DNA from: Adenanthera pavonina
Taxonomy: Eukaryota; Streptophyta; Magnoliopsida; Fabales; Fabaceae
Reading direction: 5' to 3'
DNA: 64,000 nucleotides
Assembly: GCA_026686845.1 (NCBI GenBank)
Contig: JAIVEN010000002.1
Span: 36,287,001 to 36,351,000 of the forward strand
The position numbers and the translations under genes were made by a program. Positions 13,295 to 23,788 of this stretch are shown in pieces (positions within the stretch are counted from its first letter, which is position 1; each line of letters starts with the position of its first letter). The notes under the pieces were generated by a model. It had not been told where the DNA came from. It was given only the letters and a program-made list of their open reading frames with translations, and did no database searches.

Positions 13295-14248
13295 TGATGA
13301 AAAGACCCAAGCGGAACTCGTCTGATTGAACCTCGAATGACTCGGAATGAACCACGGATTGTGCTAGAATCAAATAGGACACACGAAATAACGAGAAAAC
13401 ACAAGATAGATAAACACGTTAAACTAGAAGAAAAATAGGATAATAATCATGAACGAAAATGACAAGAAAATAGGAAAGATATGTTGGTCAATGAGATAAG
13501 ACCCTAAGAGAACTCGTCTCTTAGAACCCTAGCCTTGGGACGCCACAAAGGAAAACCACTCCTTTGATAAGTCTAAGAATTCTCTCAAGAACACAAGGGA
13601 TACAAGAGAAAAACTCACAAGAAAAGAACATAAGTTCTAAATATTCATTCTCATTAATCTGTCTCCGTAAAAAATACATAGATGGTTCCTTATATAAAGA
13701 AATAAGGCAACTAAAACCTTAGGCTTAAAATAAAAAAACGAAAATTACAATTAAAATAAAGAAAATAATCATATCTAATCCTAAAGGAGATGGCACAATC
13801 TAACTAAAAAAGGAAACAAAATATTCTTACAAATCACTCCTAAAGGTGGCACCTTTTTGCTGAAAAGTAAAGAGAATTCTAGAACCTAATCTTTAAAAAT
13901 TAGGAAACAATCAAAACTTAATATCCAAGACAATCTTTTACCAAAAGCCCTTATTTCTGAAAATAAAATAAAATAAACGAAAATTCTAAATAAATTAGCT
14001 TAAACAAGATTCCTTTTTAATTGATCACATGAGTGGCACATGATCACTTAAGTAATCTTCTTTAATTGGGCTTGGATCTAAAACTTGTAATTTGGAGTTG
14101 ATGATCACACCTACAAGCTCCTTTTGGGCTACAACTTTAATCAAGTGACTGGGCTTTAATCTGTAGAGCTCTTGGATCACTTCAATGCTTTGATTCCTTG
14201 CTCTTAATTTTGAACTCTTGCAAGCCATGCCCAGCCCTTACTCTATCA
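13295..14248 (-). mobile_element. LTR, family D: 3' LTR of pol-containing element D1
   Basis: Read on the minus strand the LTR runs from TGATAGAGTAAGGGCTGGGC to a TCATCA end; on the plus strand it begins TGATGAAAAG at 13295 and ends CTCTATCA at 14248. It is the same family as the plus-strand LTR at 38010-38933. The left flank is satellite (GAAAC, 13290-13294). The matching right-hand duplication cannot be found because the 5' part of the element is gone. A TATATAAGG-type box lies near 13693-13700 (minus strand). The LTR start also encodes a short C-terminal peptide tail (14025-14228), as in the other families. Confidence 0.9.
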
Positions 14249-15566
14249 CATTATCATTTATCCTTTCCAAAACTTGAAAAAGACCATCGCCTATTGGGTG
14301 CAATTTGGATTTCCTTTGTTCAGGAAACCTCTCTTTCCTTAGATGAACCCACACCCAATCTCCAGGCTCGAAGACAACCTTCCTGCGACCTTTGTTAGCA
14401 TGTTGAGCATATTCCTCATTTTTCCTCTCAATGTTTGCTTTTACCTTAGCATGTAAGTCCTGCACAAACATAGCTTTCTTTTCAGCATCAAGGCTAGCAA
14501 ACTCAGTAGCAGGCAAAGGAAGAATATCAAATGGAGTCAAAGGATTGAACTCATAGACAACTTCAAAAGGAGAATAACTAGTAGTAGAATGCACAGTTCG
14601 GTTATATGCAAACTCCACATGAGGTAAACACTTTTCCCAAATTTTAAGATTTTTATGCAATATAGCACGTAATAAAGAAGAAAGTGTTCGATTTACTACT
14701 TCTGTTTGCCCATCCGTTTGGGGATGTGCAACTGTTGAAAACACAAGCTTAGTTCCCAGTTTAGCCCATAAAGTTTTCCAGAAATGACTCAAGAATTTAA
14801 CATCACGATCACTAACAATGGACCTGAGTAAACCATGCAATCTAACTATCTCCTTAAAGAACAAATCAGAGATGTGAACAGCATCATGTGTTTTAGAACA
14901 AGCAATGAAATGAGCCATCTTGCTAAACCTATCCACCACAATAAATACACTATCCTTACCAGCAGGGGACTTAGGCAATCCAAGCACAAAATCCATAGAA
15001 ATGTCCAACCAAGGATGTGAAGGAACAGGCAAAGGTGTATATAATCCATGGGGATGCACTCGAGATTTAGCATGCTTGCACACAATGCATTTATCACACA
15101 CGAAAACAACATCCTTGCGCATATGTGACCAATAAAAATGATCTTTCATCATAGCCAAAGTCTTATCAACTCCAAAATGACCCATTAAACCTCCTCCATG
15201 AGATTCTTTAACCAAAAGCTCACGCATAGAACATGCAAGAACACATAGCTTACTTCCCTTAAACAAAAACCCATAAAATCTGTAAAAATCATCAACACCA
15301 TGATTCTCACACAATTTCCAAGTTTCAGCAAAGTCAACATCACATTCATACATGCTTTTCAAGGATTCAAAACCAATCAACTTAGCTTGCATAGATGTAA
15401 TGAGACTATATCTCCTAGACAATGCATCGGCAACAACATTTTCTTTACCATGCTTATGTTTCAAAACATATGGAAAAGATTCAATAAACTCAAGCCAAAC
15501 AGCATGTCTTTTGTTCAATTTGTTTTGGGTCTTAAGGTATTTCAAACTTTCATGATCAGAATGCAA
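14238..15566 (-). pseudogene. RNase H end and integrase of CRM-like element D1 (degraded pol)
   Basis: The 442-residue frame begins in the RNase H/connection region (HSDHESLKY, then KHGKENVVADALSRR), followed by the HHCC zinc-binding module (H123, H130, C157, C160) and the integrase core with D192 (SMDF), D253 (VSDRD) and E289 (QTEVVNR), all catalytic residues present. The C-terminal GPY/F-like module (EPGDWVWVHLRKERFP, GDGLFQVLERINDN) follows. The frame then drops into the LTR after ERINDN: compared with the copy at 58189-59703 about 40 codons are missing, including the DSRTNPFEEGG motif and the polypurine tract. The junction lies between two AATGAT/TGATAG words, suggesting a microhomology deletion. 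The element cannot be intact because of upstream stops and the LTR inserted in RT. Confidence 0.92.
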
Positions 15567-15596
15567 AACAAATTCATTAGACCACAGATAATGTTG

Positions 15597-15857
15597 CTAA
15601 TGTTCTAAGGTTCTTTTTAGTGCATACAACTCTTTATCATATGTAGAATAATTCAAGCATGCACCACTAAGCTTCTCACTAAAATATGCAATTGGTCTAG
15701 CCTCTTGCATCAAAACAGCTCCAATTCCAATACCAAAAGCATCACATTCAACTTCAAAAACCTTAGAAAAGTCAAGAAGAATAAACAGAGGGGCATTGGT
15801 TAGCTTATCTTTCAATGTTTGAAAAGCCCTCTTTTGTGCCTCACCCCATTTAAACAC
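15597..15857 (-). pseudogene. RT thumb / RNase H segment of element D1
   Basis: The 86 residues contain the connection and RNase H start (FKWGEAQKRAFQTLKDKL, FEVECDAFGIGIGAVLMQ, YFSEKLSG, YSTYDKELYALKRTLEH). The frame closes with TAG at 15597-15599, where the related copies have Trp (LE-Trp-QHYLW), a G-to-A type change. The frame is otherwise continuous with the integrase frame downstream on the minus strand. It is broken copy DNA, not a separate gene. Confidence 0.9.
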
Positions 15858-15923
15858 AACATTTTTCTTTACCAGTTCATTTAGAGATGCAACAATGGTT
15901 GAGAATTCCCGTACAAATCTCCG

Positions 15924-16212
15924 CTAGAAACTTGCAAGCCCATGGAAACTCCTCACTTCAGTTGCATTCCTTGGTATAGGCCAATCGTGGATAGCTTTCA
16001 CTTTCTCCTTATCCACTCGAATCCCTTCGGCACCTACAACAAAACCAAGAATGACAACAGAATCCAAGCAAAAAGAACATTTCTCCAAATTGGCAAAGAG
16101 TCTATTTTCACGTGAGATATCAATTACAACACGCAAATGTTCAGCATGTTCATCAAGACTCTTAGAAAACACCAAAATATCATGAAAGTAAACTACCACA
16201 AACTTTCCTATG
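15924..16212 (-). pseudogene. RT palm, C-terminal part, of element D1
   Basis: The sequence encodes GKFVVVYFHDILVFSK, LFANLEKCSFCLDS, GFVVGAEGIRVDKEKVKAIHDW and VRSFHGLASF. The catalytic YFDD box reads YFHD, so the second metal-binding Asp pair is damaged. A TAG at 15924-15926 replaces the Tyr of SFYR(R/W)F. A solo LTR-B at 16213-17087 separates this part from the N-terminal RT part at 17088-17771. Confidence 0.9.
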
Positions 16213-17087
16213 TGATGGAGCACGAGCTAGGCTTATCAAACGGGAGGAGTTTCAAGAGCTTGGTGGACATGGAAGGCATGATTATGTGACTCCTTTGCAA
16301 GGAATGGGTGGGCCCATGACAAGAGCAAGGACTAAGGCAATGAAGCAAGCTCTCAATGGATTGATCCAAGAAGTAATTGAACAAGAGCCCATCTACTTAG
16401 CTCAATTTTCAGCCCAAAAGGCTTCAAGAGGCGTGTTCTTCATGGCTAGTCTGCTAGAAACTGATCCAAGCCCAACAAACAAGGCCCAGATAGAAGAACT
16501 CACTTAAAGGAGCATGTGCCAAGCTTGTGACCTGTTAAGTAGTGTTCTTTAATTAAATAAATTAGTAATTTTCGTTCTTTTTATTACTTAATTCAGAAAT
16601 AAGGTTTTGACAATTAGTTTCCTATTTTGAATTTACTTGTGAGGATCTCTTTAGATTTGATTTTGTTTCCTATTTTTGGGCACCACTTTTTCAGCATGTA
16701 TCTAGTCTTATTTTTGCTTTCTTTTCCTACCAAAACATCACTTTTGTACTGGCAAATCAGAGATGAATGAATAGTGCATTTTTGACAAAAATTTTGTGAG
16801 TTTTCTTGTTCTCTTGGTGAGCTTGAGAGACTCTTTGGCATATCAAAGAGAGTGGTCTTCTCTTTGTGGTGTCTATAGCTAAGGTTTCAAGAAACAAGTT
16901 TTCTTGGGGTCTTGCTTCTTGACCAATATCTTCTATTCTTCCTATTCGTGCATTCTTTTATTTATCTTTTCTGTTTGTTTAACGTGTTCTTGGTATTTTA
17001 TTTGCTTCTCTTTGATCCTAGCACGATCCTTACGTTTCCCATTCGATTGAAGGTTCGTGAGACAAGTTCTACACGGGTTTTCTATCA
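16213..17087 (+). mobile_element. Solo LTR, family B, inserted in the RT of D1
   Basis: The LTR begins TGATGGAGCACGAGCTAGGC and ends GGGTTTTCTATCA. Flanking host sequence is TATG on the left (16209-16212) and TATGT on the right (17088-17092), a target duplication with the T shared with the LTR terminus. The disrupted target is the RT gene just after the GKF-VVYF coding part; the uninterrupted site is visible in element E near 60385. No internal region accompanies it, so it is a solo LTR. The first part encodes the family's C-terminal tail (16286-16507, GMGGPMTRARTKAMKQALNG). Confidence 0.95.
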
Positions 17088-17771
17088 TATGTAGGGATGA
17101 AAAACATGATTCATAAGACTCATAAATGTGCTAGGAGCATTAGTCAAACCAAACGGCATGACTAACCACTCATACAACCCAAACTTAGTCTTAAAAGCAG
17201 TCTTCCATTCATCCCCTTCTTTCATCCTAATCTAATGATATCCACTCCTAAGATCTATCTTTGAAAATAAACAAGCACCATGCAGTTTATCTAGCATGTC
17301 ATCTAACCGAGGAATGGGATATCGATACTTAACTGTAATTTTGTTGATGGCATGACAATCTACACACATTCTCCGCTTGCCATCTTTCTTGGGCACCAAA
17401 ATGACTGGAACAGCACACGGATTAAGGCTTTCTTTCACAAACCCCTTTTTCAGTAGTTCCTCAACCTGCTTGTAAATTTCCTTAGTCTCCTCTAGATTTG
17501 CCCTATATCCAGGCCTATTTGGAATAGATGCTCCAGAGATGAAGTCAATCCTATGCTTAATGCCTCTTATTGGGGGCAACCCATCTGGTACCTCCTCTGG
17601 AAATAATTCCTTATATTCCTGTAACAAGCTCAAAACACTAGAGGGAAGAGAGTTATCTAAATCAGAAATAGTTAGATACACTTCCTTATACATATCTACA
17701 AAGGAAGGTTTACAAAACAAAGCTCTTTTGATTTCTCCTCCTCCAGCAAACAAAGTTACTTTTGTTTCTTC
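17088..17771 (-). pseudogene. Protease end and RT N-terminal part of element D1
   Basis: Read leftward, the frame (stop at 17232) gives the PR-RT linker and RT fingers: SLLQEYKELFPEEVPDGLPP, HRIDFISGASIPNRPGYRAN, PCAVPVILVPKKDGKRRMCV, YRYPIPRLDDMLDKL and LFSKIDLRSGYH. It then meets TAG where the relatives have CAG (YHQIRMKEGDE). The remaining RT coding DNA (GDEWKTAFKTKFGLYEWLVM region) continues to 17088. The open frame to 17834 is chimeric: its first 20 or so residues come from an LTR-C fragment joined near 17771. Gag and the rest of the protease of D1 are absent. Confidence 0.9.
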
Positions 17772-18209
17772 ACTCTTTAATGCAAAAAGGAGGAGAATAT
17801 GCTGAAATCCTATTCTTAAATAAAGGGAGATCAAATCAGATCATTATATGCTTTTTATTCAAAAGGAAACAAATTGATTAAATAATCCTAATAAAACTTA
17901 TTAAAAACGTCACTTTTAGTTACCACATGAGAAGCACATGTATTTTAAGTGAATCCTCCATGTTGGGCCTTCTCCAAGTTGGGCTTGTTGACTATAATTT
18001 GGCTCCACATTTTCAGCTTGCCTCTTTCTTTGTTTTGGGCCTCAAAATCATTGAAATACAATGGTTCCATGTTAATCATGTTTTGGATCACCCTATTCAT
18101 GGCTTGCTTCATGGCTTTTGTCTTAGCTCTGGACATTAGTCCTCCCATGCCTTGAAGTGGGTCTTGAATTTGTCCATGGCCCATTGTTTCCCTTAACTTG
18201 CCTTCATCA
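17771..18209 (-). mobile_element. LTR-C fragment (minus strand), 3' end truncated
   Basis: It matches the reverse complement of the first part of the LTR-C at 21085, from TGATGAAGGCAAGTTAAGGG (right edge, 18209) through the coding tail GMGG(L/P)...TKAMKQAMNRVIQNMINMEP and the CATGTGCTTCTCATGTGG segment, stopping at the GCATTAAAGAGG word. The terminal part of the LTR with its TATA box is missing. The left joint with D1 pol near 17771 lies in a shared CTCTTTAATGC word. It may be the 3' LTR of a minus-strand element or a truncated solo LTR. Confidence 0.85.
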
Positions 18210-19297
18210 GTGAAAGTGAGCTTAAAGTAGTTTGTACAAAACTCCTTCCTTCTTCATCTCATCTTTCTTATGTGTCTTCATTGTGTTTGCTTCTTCCTTC
18301 TCATTATGTTTCTAATTTCTTTAAATTATGTCATCCATCATTGTTGCATGAGTCCGTAATTTCTTTTGAGTCCAAATTGCATGAGTCAATAATGAGTTCA
18401 TTAGTTACTTTAATGCATTCGTTTTCTAGCTTATCCTTCTATGTCATTCCATCTCATCATCATAGTGTTTGTATTTCTTATGTATTTGTGAAGTAGTTCT
18501 TATTCATTTTATGTTTTATATTTATTGTGTGTCTCATAAGTCATGTGTCTTTTTGGTTTTTTGTTGGTTTATCTCATTTCACCTTCATGAGTCTTTTGTG
18601 TTCCATTTTCTATTCAACTCATTCTCTTCTTCTTGTTATATGTTAGTGTGTGTCCCTTTGGTCATTTTTTCTCCATCTTTGTTCTATCATTATACATCAT
18701 CTATATGTGTCAAATCTGTCCAGATTTTGAATTTAATGAATTACATCCAAATCTATCCAAATTGCATCCCATATGATCATTGCATCACCTTAGTCCCTTT
18801 TGAGTCTTTTTGTGTTATGTTTTGTCATAATTTCATTCTTCATATTTTCCCTAACCCTTTGGTTCCATTTGAGTCAAGCTGTGTCAAGTTCTTTGTGGCA
18901 GGATATGAAGAAAAATTTCAAATTTTGTGCACCAATGCTGGAAAATAAGTCCCTTATTCGACATAATGGTTGGAGGATTTTTTATCCTGGCTATTGGTTG
19001 CAAAAGCTTAGAGGAATTAAAATAAATTTGCAGCCAAGGGAGAGTGATGTCCTTCAAGTTTATGGAAGGATTGAAGAAAAGATGCATCAATCAAGCTTGA
19101 AAGGTAAGTATACTCCTTATGATCTATTTTATGCTTGTAATCTTTCCCATTCTTTTCATGTAGATTATGGAGATTCGAGGATGAATCTTTTCGAAGAGGG
19201 AGGGAATGATAGAACAAGGGTTAGGAATGACTTGCAAGAATTTGGAAAGAAGCATGGAGAGCTTGGAACACTTGATCAAGGTGCTGAACATATGTAG
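18210..19297 (+). pseudogene. 3' half of a non-autonomous CRM-like ORF (A type), frameshifted
   Basis: This stretch matches the 3' half of the intact ORF at 53013-55481, starting at the GTGAGCTTAAAGTAG word right after the basic linker. It holds the hydrophobic Ser/Cys/Phe region, the integrase-C-terminal-like block (GYWLQKLRGIKINLQPRESD), the conserved GT...AG block at 19104-19163, and the CRM end (DYGDSRMNLFEEGGNDR), with a polypurine tract at 19193-19206 (GAAGAGGGAGGGAA). The frame shifts between about 18800 and 18948. Its last part (19207-19297) lies in the LTR and ends at TAG. The gag half is missing. Confidence 0.85.
19104..19163 (+). promoter_or_regulatory. Intron-like GT...AG block, 60 nt, copy 1
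   Basis: AAAG then GTAAGTATACTCC, a TGTAATC branch-like word, a pyrimidine run and TTCATGTAG. The length is exactly 60 nt as in four other copies (20982, 43846, 55279, 56449). It is open in frame, so it may simply be coding; splicing is not shown. Confidence 0.4.
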
Positions 19298-20296
19298 CCC
19301 AAGTTTAGATGAGATTATCAACTCCAAAATATAAGTTTCAGATGCAAGCCCAAGAGAAGCCCATTGGAAGAGATTACTTAAAAGATTATGTGTTTCACTA
19401 AAATAGCATGTGACTTAAGTATTATTGGGCTTAATTAGCATTAATTTCGTTTTTGTTAATTATGGGCTACACTTAAGTGATTAATAAAGCCTAATTGGTT
19501 CATTAATAGTCTTTTGATGACCCAACTTGTAAATAAACATGTCATGTGCCAAACATATGATTTCATTAATGTGTTGACATGTTTTTAAGGGCTTAGACAT
19601 TATTTTTATTATTTTCTTTGAATTTTCATCATTTATTTTTAGAATTTTATTTTCTTAGTTTTTTAGGTCCAATAGGAGTGTTGTTTGGGCCTAAAGTCTC
19701 CTAATCCTATTAAGATTACTTAAGCCCAAATTAATTAGGGTTTCTAGGCTTATTAGGTTAGATTTTACCTTGCTTATTTTAAGCTAACTTTCATGTACGT
19801 TTTTCAGATTTGAATGATTAAAGTTTCAGACTTTTGTGAGTTTCCCTTGCATTCTTTGAGGTCTCCTAATCCTATTAAGATTACTTAAGCCCAAATTAAT
19901 TAGGGTTTCTAGGTTTATTAGGTTAGATTTTACCTTGCTTATTTTAAGCTAACTTTCATGTACGTTTTTCATATTTGAATGATTAAAGTTTCAGACTTTT
20001 GTGAGTTTCTCTTGCGTTCTTTGAGTGCTAGAGCGAACTGCGACTTATCAAGGAATTGGTTCTTCCTTGTGGCGTCACTGGAACTAGGGTTCAAGAGACC
20101 AGTTCTCTTACGTTCTACTTCTCAAGACCAACATCTATCTTTCTTATCGTCTTTGTTATTATTTTCTTTTGCTATTATTTTTTTTGTCCAATTTGTTCAT
20201 TTTCTTTGTGCCTAGTCTTTGTGTTCCTTGTTTCGCAAAGATCCGGGTGTCATACACATCAAAGTGGGTTCTTTGGACGGGTTCCATAACTTATCA
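19207..20296 (+). mobile_element. LTR-A with an internal 165-bp tandem duplication
   Basis: It begins TGATAGAACAAGGGTTAGG next to a polypurine tract and ends CATAACTTATCA; the usual CATAAGGGTTCACTTATCA end has lost six bases. The segment from GTCTCCTAATCC (19696) to TTTGAG (19860) is repeated at 19861-20025. The duplicated segment contains the region just upstream of the presumed transcription start. As a 3' LTR it belongs to the fragment at 18210-19206. What follows at 20297 is internal sequence of another element. Confidence 0.9.
19696..20025 (+). repeat. Tandem duplication within LTR-A, period 165 bp, two copies
   Basis: The two copies begin GTCTCCTAATCCTATTAAG at 19696 and 19861 and differ at only a few bases (for example TTTCAGATT versus TTTCATATT). 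The other LTR-A copies in the window have a single copy. Confidence 0.95.
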
Positions 20297-21124
20297 TCTA
20301 GTTTAGCCATTTATGTCACTTCATTTCATTTTCATCACAGTGTTCTGCTTTCTCAATTCATTTGTGAAGTACTCTCTACTCATTTCATGTTTTATGTCTC
20401 TTGTGTATCTCATAAGTTATGTGTTTTTTTTGTTCTTGATTGGTTTATTCCACCTCATTTTCATGAATCTTGTGTGTTCCATTTTCTATCCAGTAACCCA
20501 TTCTCTTCTAATTCCATCCAACCTTGTGATACTTTGTTTTCATCTATATGTATTCCTTTTGTGAGCTACGCTCCTTCTTTGTCTTGTCAATGTGCATCAT
20601 TCATAGGTGTCAAATCTTTCCAAATTTTGAACCTAGCAAATAATGTGAAAATCTGCCTAGCTTTCATCCCATATGTTTACTCTGCAATCTCAATTTTTCT
20701 TGAGTCTTGTTGTGTCAAATTTGCCTCTAGTTCTTTGTTGCAGGATATTAGTATGGATGTTACGGAGGAAAAATCCAGTTCTTATCAACAAATGCATGAC
20801 AACAAGTCATATGCAATTCAAACTAATGGTCATTACAAGAATTTTGATCCTGGAGATTGGTTTGGAATGCAAGAATGTAAAGATGAAACTTTAAAAAGGA
20901 TGAATTTGCAACCAAGAGTCATTATTACACCACAAGTTCAAGCAAGGGATGAAAGGAAGATGCATCAATCAAACTTGAAAAGTAAGTATATTCCTTATTT
21001 TTTATTTTATGTTTTTAATCGTTCCCTTTCTTTCCATATAGATTATGGAGATTTGAGGACGAATTTTTTTGAAGAGGGAGGGAATGATAGAGCACAATCG
21101 AGGCATGAAGCATTTGATGATTAG
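20297..21124 (+). pseudogene. 3' part of a non-autonomous CRM-like ORF (C type)
   Basis: The internal sequence resumes at TCTAGTTTAGCC, which matches the middle of the hydrophobic region of the intact ORF (near 54570). An open frame of 301 codons begins upstream in the LTR-A end at 20219 and runs through: hydrophobic region, HYKNFDPGDWFGMQECKDET, MNLQPRVII, then FNRSLSFHIDYGDLRTNFFE and into the LTR-C at 21085, ending at 21124. The integrase-C-terminal-like block and the CRM end are recognisable; gag is missing. The polypurine tract GAAGAGGGAGGGAA is at 21071-21084. It is a chimeric frame, not a functional gene. Confidence 0.82.
20982..21041 (+). promoter_or_regulatory. Intron-like GT...AG block, 60 nt, copy 2
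   Basis: AAAA then GTAAGTATATTCC, TTTTTAATC, a pyrimidine run and TCCATATAG. It has the same 60-nt length and position as in the other copies despite about ten substitutions. Confidence 0.4.
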
Positions 21125-21667
21125 GGCAAGCTAAGATGAACAATGGACCATGGACAAATTCAAGGCCCACTTCAAGGCATTGGAGGACCAAGGATTAGAG
21201 CCAGAACAAAAGCCATGAAGCAAGCCATCAATAGGGTGATCCAAAACATGATTAACATGGAACCATTGTATTTCAATGATTTTGAGGCCCAAAACAAAGA
21301 AAGAGGCAAGCTGAAAATGTGGAGCCAAATTATAGTCAAAGAGCCCAAGTTGGAGAAGGCCCAACATGGAGGATTCACTTAAAATACATGTGCTTCTCAT
21401 GTGGTCACTAAAAGTGACGTTTTTAATAAGTTTTATTAGGATTATTTAGCCAATTTGTTTCCTTTTGAATAAAAGGCATATAATGATCTGATTTGATCTC
21501 CTTTTATTTAGGAATAGGATTTCAGCATATTCTCTTCCTTTTTGCATTAAAGAGGAGCCAACTTTTCAAAGTCAAAATTAGAATTAAATGCTCCTTTTTG
21601 CTTAAGGTTTCCTTTTTGTATTAATGAGCATTAATAAGGTTGGATTGGTGGGCTGAACTTGACTTAG

Positions 21668-22487
21668 TTTGTGGGTAAATCTTTGCTATAAATAGGCACC
21701 TCTTGTACTCCTGCAAAACACAACATGAATGAATGAATTTATTTTCAACAACTTTATTGTTGTTCAGTGAGTTCTTTCTTGCTTATCCTTGAGTGCCAGA
21801 AAGATTGAGGACTTATCAAGGAGTGGTGATCTTTGTGGGTAAATCTTTGCTATAAATAGGCACCTCTTGTACTCCTGCAAAACACAACATGAATGAATGA
21901 ATTTATTTTCAACAACTTTATTGTTGTTCAGTGAGTTCTTTCTTGCTTATCCTTGAGTGCCAGAAAGATTGAGGACTTATCAAGGAGTGGTGATCTTTGT
22001 GGGTAAATCTTTGCTATAAATAGGCACCTCTTGTACTCCTGCAAAACACAACATGAATGAATGAATTTATTTTCAACAACTTTATTGTTGTTCAGTGAGT
22101 TCTTTCTTGCTTATCCTTGAGTGCCAGAAAGATTGAGGACTTATCAAGGAGTGGTGATCTTTGTGGGTAAATCTTTGCTATAAATAGGCACCTCTTGTAC
22201 TCCTGCAAAACACAACATGAATGAATGAATTTATTTTCAACAACTTTATTGTTGTTCAGTGAGTTCTTTCTTGCTTATCCTTGAGTGGCAGAAAGATTGA
22301 GGACTTATCAAGGAGTGGTGATCTTTGTGGGTAAATCTTTGCTATAAATAGGCACCTCTTGTACTCCTGCAAAACACAACATGAATGAATGAATTTATTT
22401 TCAACAACTTTATTGTTGTTCAGTGAGTTCTTTCTTGCTTATCCTTGAGTGCCAGAAAGATTGAGGACTTATCAAGGAGTGGTGATC
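21668..22487 (+). repeat. Five tandem 164-bp copies of the LTR-C core promoter region
   Basis: Copies begin TTTGTGGGTAAATCTTTGC at 21668, 21832, 21996, 22160 and 22324. Each contains a TATA box (TATAAATAG at 21687, 21851, 22015, 22179 and 22343), the downstream leader with CACAACATGAATGAATGAA, and GTTGTTCAGTGAG. They are almost identical; the fourth has GAGTGGCAG for GAGTGCCAG. The unit boundaries share a TTGTGG word with the flanking single-copy LTR (TTTGTGGG upstream, CCTTGTGGCG downstream), a plausible origin by short-homology recombination. Confidence 0.97.
21687..21695 (+). promoter_or_regulatory. TATA box of LTR-C (first of five)
   Basis: TATAAATAG, followed about 30 bp downstream by CCTGCAAAACACAAC, a likely start region. 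The same box recurs every 164 bp at 21851, 22015, 22179 and 22343, and singly in the LTR-C copies at 33745 and, on the minus strand, near 26537 and 40695. Confidence 0.65.
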
Positions 22488-22699
22488 CTTGTGGCGTCAC
22501 GGAGTTAGGATTCAAGAGACGGGTTCTATTGGAGTCTACTTCCTTCAACCAACATTTTGTTTAGTCTTCTTATTTCATCGTGTCTATTTTCTTTAGTTTT
22601 TGTTCATTGTTGTTCTTCATTGTTTTTGCGTTCAATTCATCTTTCCTTGAGTTGCACGATCCTTAACTCAAAGAAGGCTCTTAGGATGGGTTCTAATCA

Positions 22700-23181
22700 A
22701 GGACCCTCTCCAGTTTTCCTCCTGGTAGTACACAACTGGTTCCACCAAATACTTGCACAGTCGGTAATTTCAACAGCAGCCAATCTTACCTTGCTTTCCT
22801 CAGAATAAGAATTGCATTCAAACACAAGCTCTACGCGCCTTTCCCACTCTAAGTAACCATCAGGATCAACTTTCCCTTGGAAGGAAGGAATCTTCATTTT
22901 TATATTGGAAAGGGGATCCTTCTTATGCCATTGGTTTTGTCTAAATGCATGCCGGTTTTGTCTAGCTCTTCTTGGCTGCAGCTCTTCCTCCTCAAATTCA
23001 ATTCCCACCTCTTCTTCACCATCATCAGAATAGATCATATGGGCTTTCCTCGACTTGTTTTGGAATGAGAAGGGGAAGCTTCCATCACATTTAATCTCAT
23101 ACTCAATTTCTTGAGTTGATCATTTATAGAGTCCATAAAGAGCTTCAAATCTGGAATTTGAGTTTCACTACCACCAGACAT
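22700..23181 (-). pseudogene. N-terminal gag of element F (minus strand), truncated and frameshifted
   Basis: The start ATG is at 23181 (SGGSETQIPDLKLFMD). A one-base loss near 23040 breaks the frame (KTSRGKPI then stop), and the second frame (23038 to 22700) carries IYSDDGEEEVG, NIKMKIPSFQGKVDPDGYLE, ELVFECNSYSEESKVRLAAV and ASIWWNQL, the front half of a gypsy gag. It resembles the autonomous gag of element E much more than the non-autonomous gags (SGGSE start, SEESKVRLAAVE). It is cut at 22700 by the LTR-C. A second copy of the same gag type is at 31356-31755. Confidence 0.88.
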
Positions 23182-23788
23182 GTTTCCAAGAACCTGAAAT
23201 GTTAGTGCAAATTCAAAGAGCAATAGACCTCACCACTCTCTCACATGTTGCACTCAAGAATGATGTAAGTTCACTCGTGTTTTGCACACTTTAAAGACTT
23301 TTCCCAGAAATGATATAATTACACTCTTGCCTTTTACTACTCACTCTTGCTTCCTATGAGAGTGTAAAATTAAATTTGAAATCAAAATCAAGAAGCAGTG
23401 TTGTAAGTGGCAATCTCAAAGTCGAAGTTCCAAAATTCAAATTCTCAAAAAAGTTTAAAACGATGGTGACCAACAAACAAAGATGGATTTTCTATTTTTA
23501 GCAAAAGAAATCGAATTTTCCAGCTAAGAAAGGAAAAGAAAATGCTGGAAATTAAGATAATGAAGCGCACCAAAAGGAAGGAATTGACATTAGAGATTTG
23601 AACAGAACAAAAGGACAATAACAAATTGGGAAAAATAAGATAGGAAGGGATTTGGATAGAATTTACTAGAAGAGTAAAGTTCTAAAAAGAAAATAGAAGA
23701 TAAGAATGGGAACTTACCACACAAATGAGAAATTGTGAATGGGTATCCAAAACTCAATTCTCCTTTAATGAGATCAGAAAAAGGAGCA
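23182..23788 (-). other. 5' leader of element F, part next to gag
   Basis: Read on the minus strand the stretch ends with CACTAACATTTCAG just before gag and contains the shared leader words (GTGCAACATGTGAG, a variant of GTGAAACACGTGAG, and AACACGAGTG). No ORF of note. It is interrupted at 23789 by an LTR. Confidence 0.75.

Larger units (their letters stand above)
21085..22699 (+). mobile_element. LTR-C (long-start form) with expanded promoter repeats
   Basis: It begins TGATAGAGCACAATCGAGGC right after a polypurine tract and ends near GGGTTCTAATCA. The canonical LTR-C is about 0.9 kb; this one is about 1.6 kb because a 164-bp segment is present five times (separate entry). The first 300 bp encode the tail GPLQGIGGPRIRARTKAMKQ (21143-21382). 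The right flank is minus-strand gag DNA of another element, so the LTR abuts or interrupts that gag. Confidence 0.92.

Noticed and set aside
14835..15608. Plus-strand ORFs opposite the D1 integrase (14835, 14920, 15300, 15352), and similar ones opposite E
   Set aside because: Antisense shadows of pol coding sequence without their own features.
20056..20289. Hydrophobic ORFs in LTRs and leaders (20056, 31993, 32063, 35140, 39711, 44642, 51770 and others) as membrane proteins
   Set aside because: They lie in T-rich LTR or leader sequence, recur in each LTR copy with different frames and ends, and have no start context or homology.
21668..22487. Regularly spaced repeats as a CRISPR array
   Set aside because: Head-to-tail 164-bp copies without unique spacers, in plant retrotransposon DNA.
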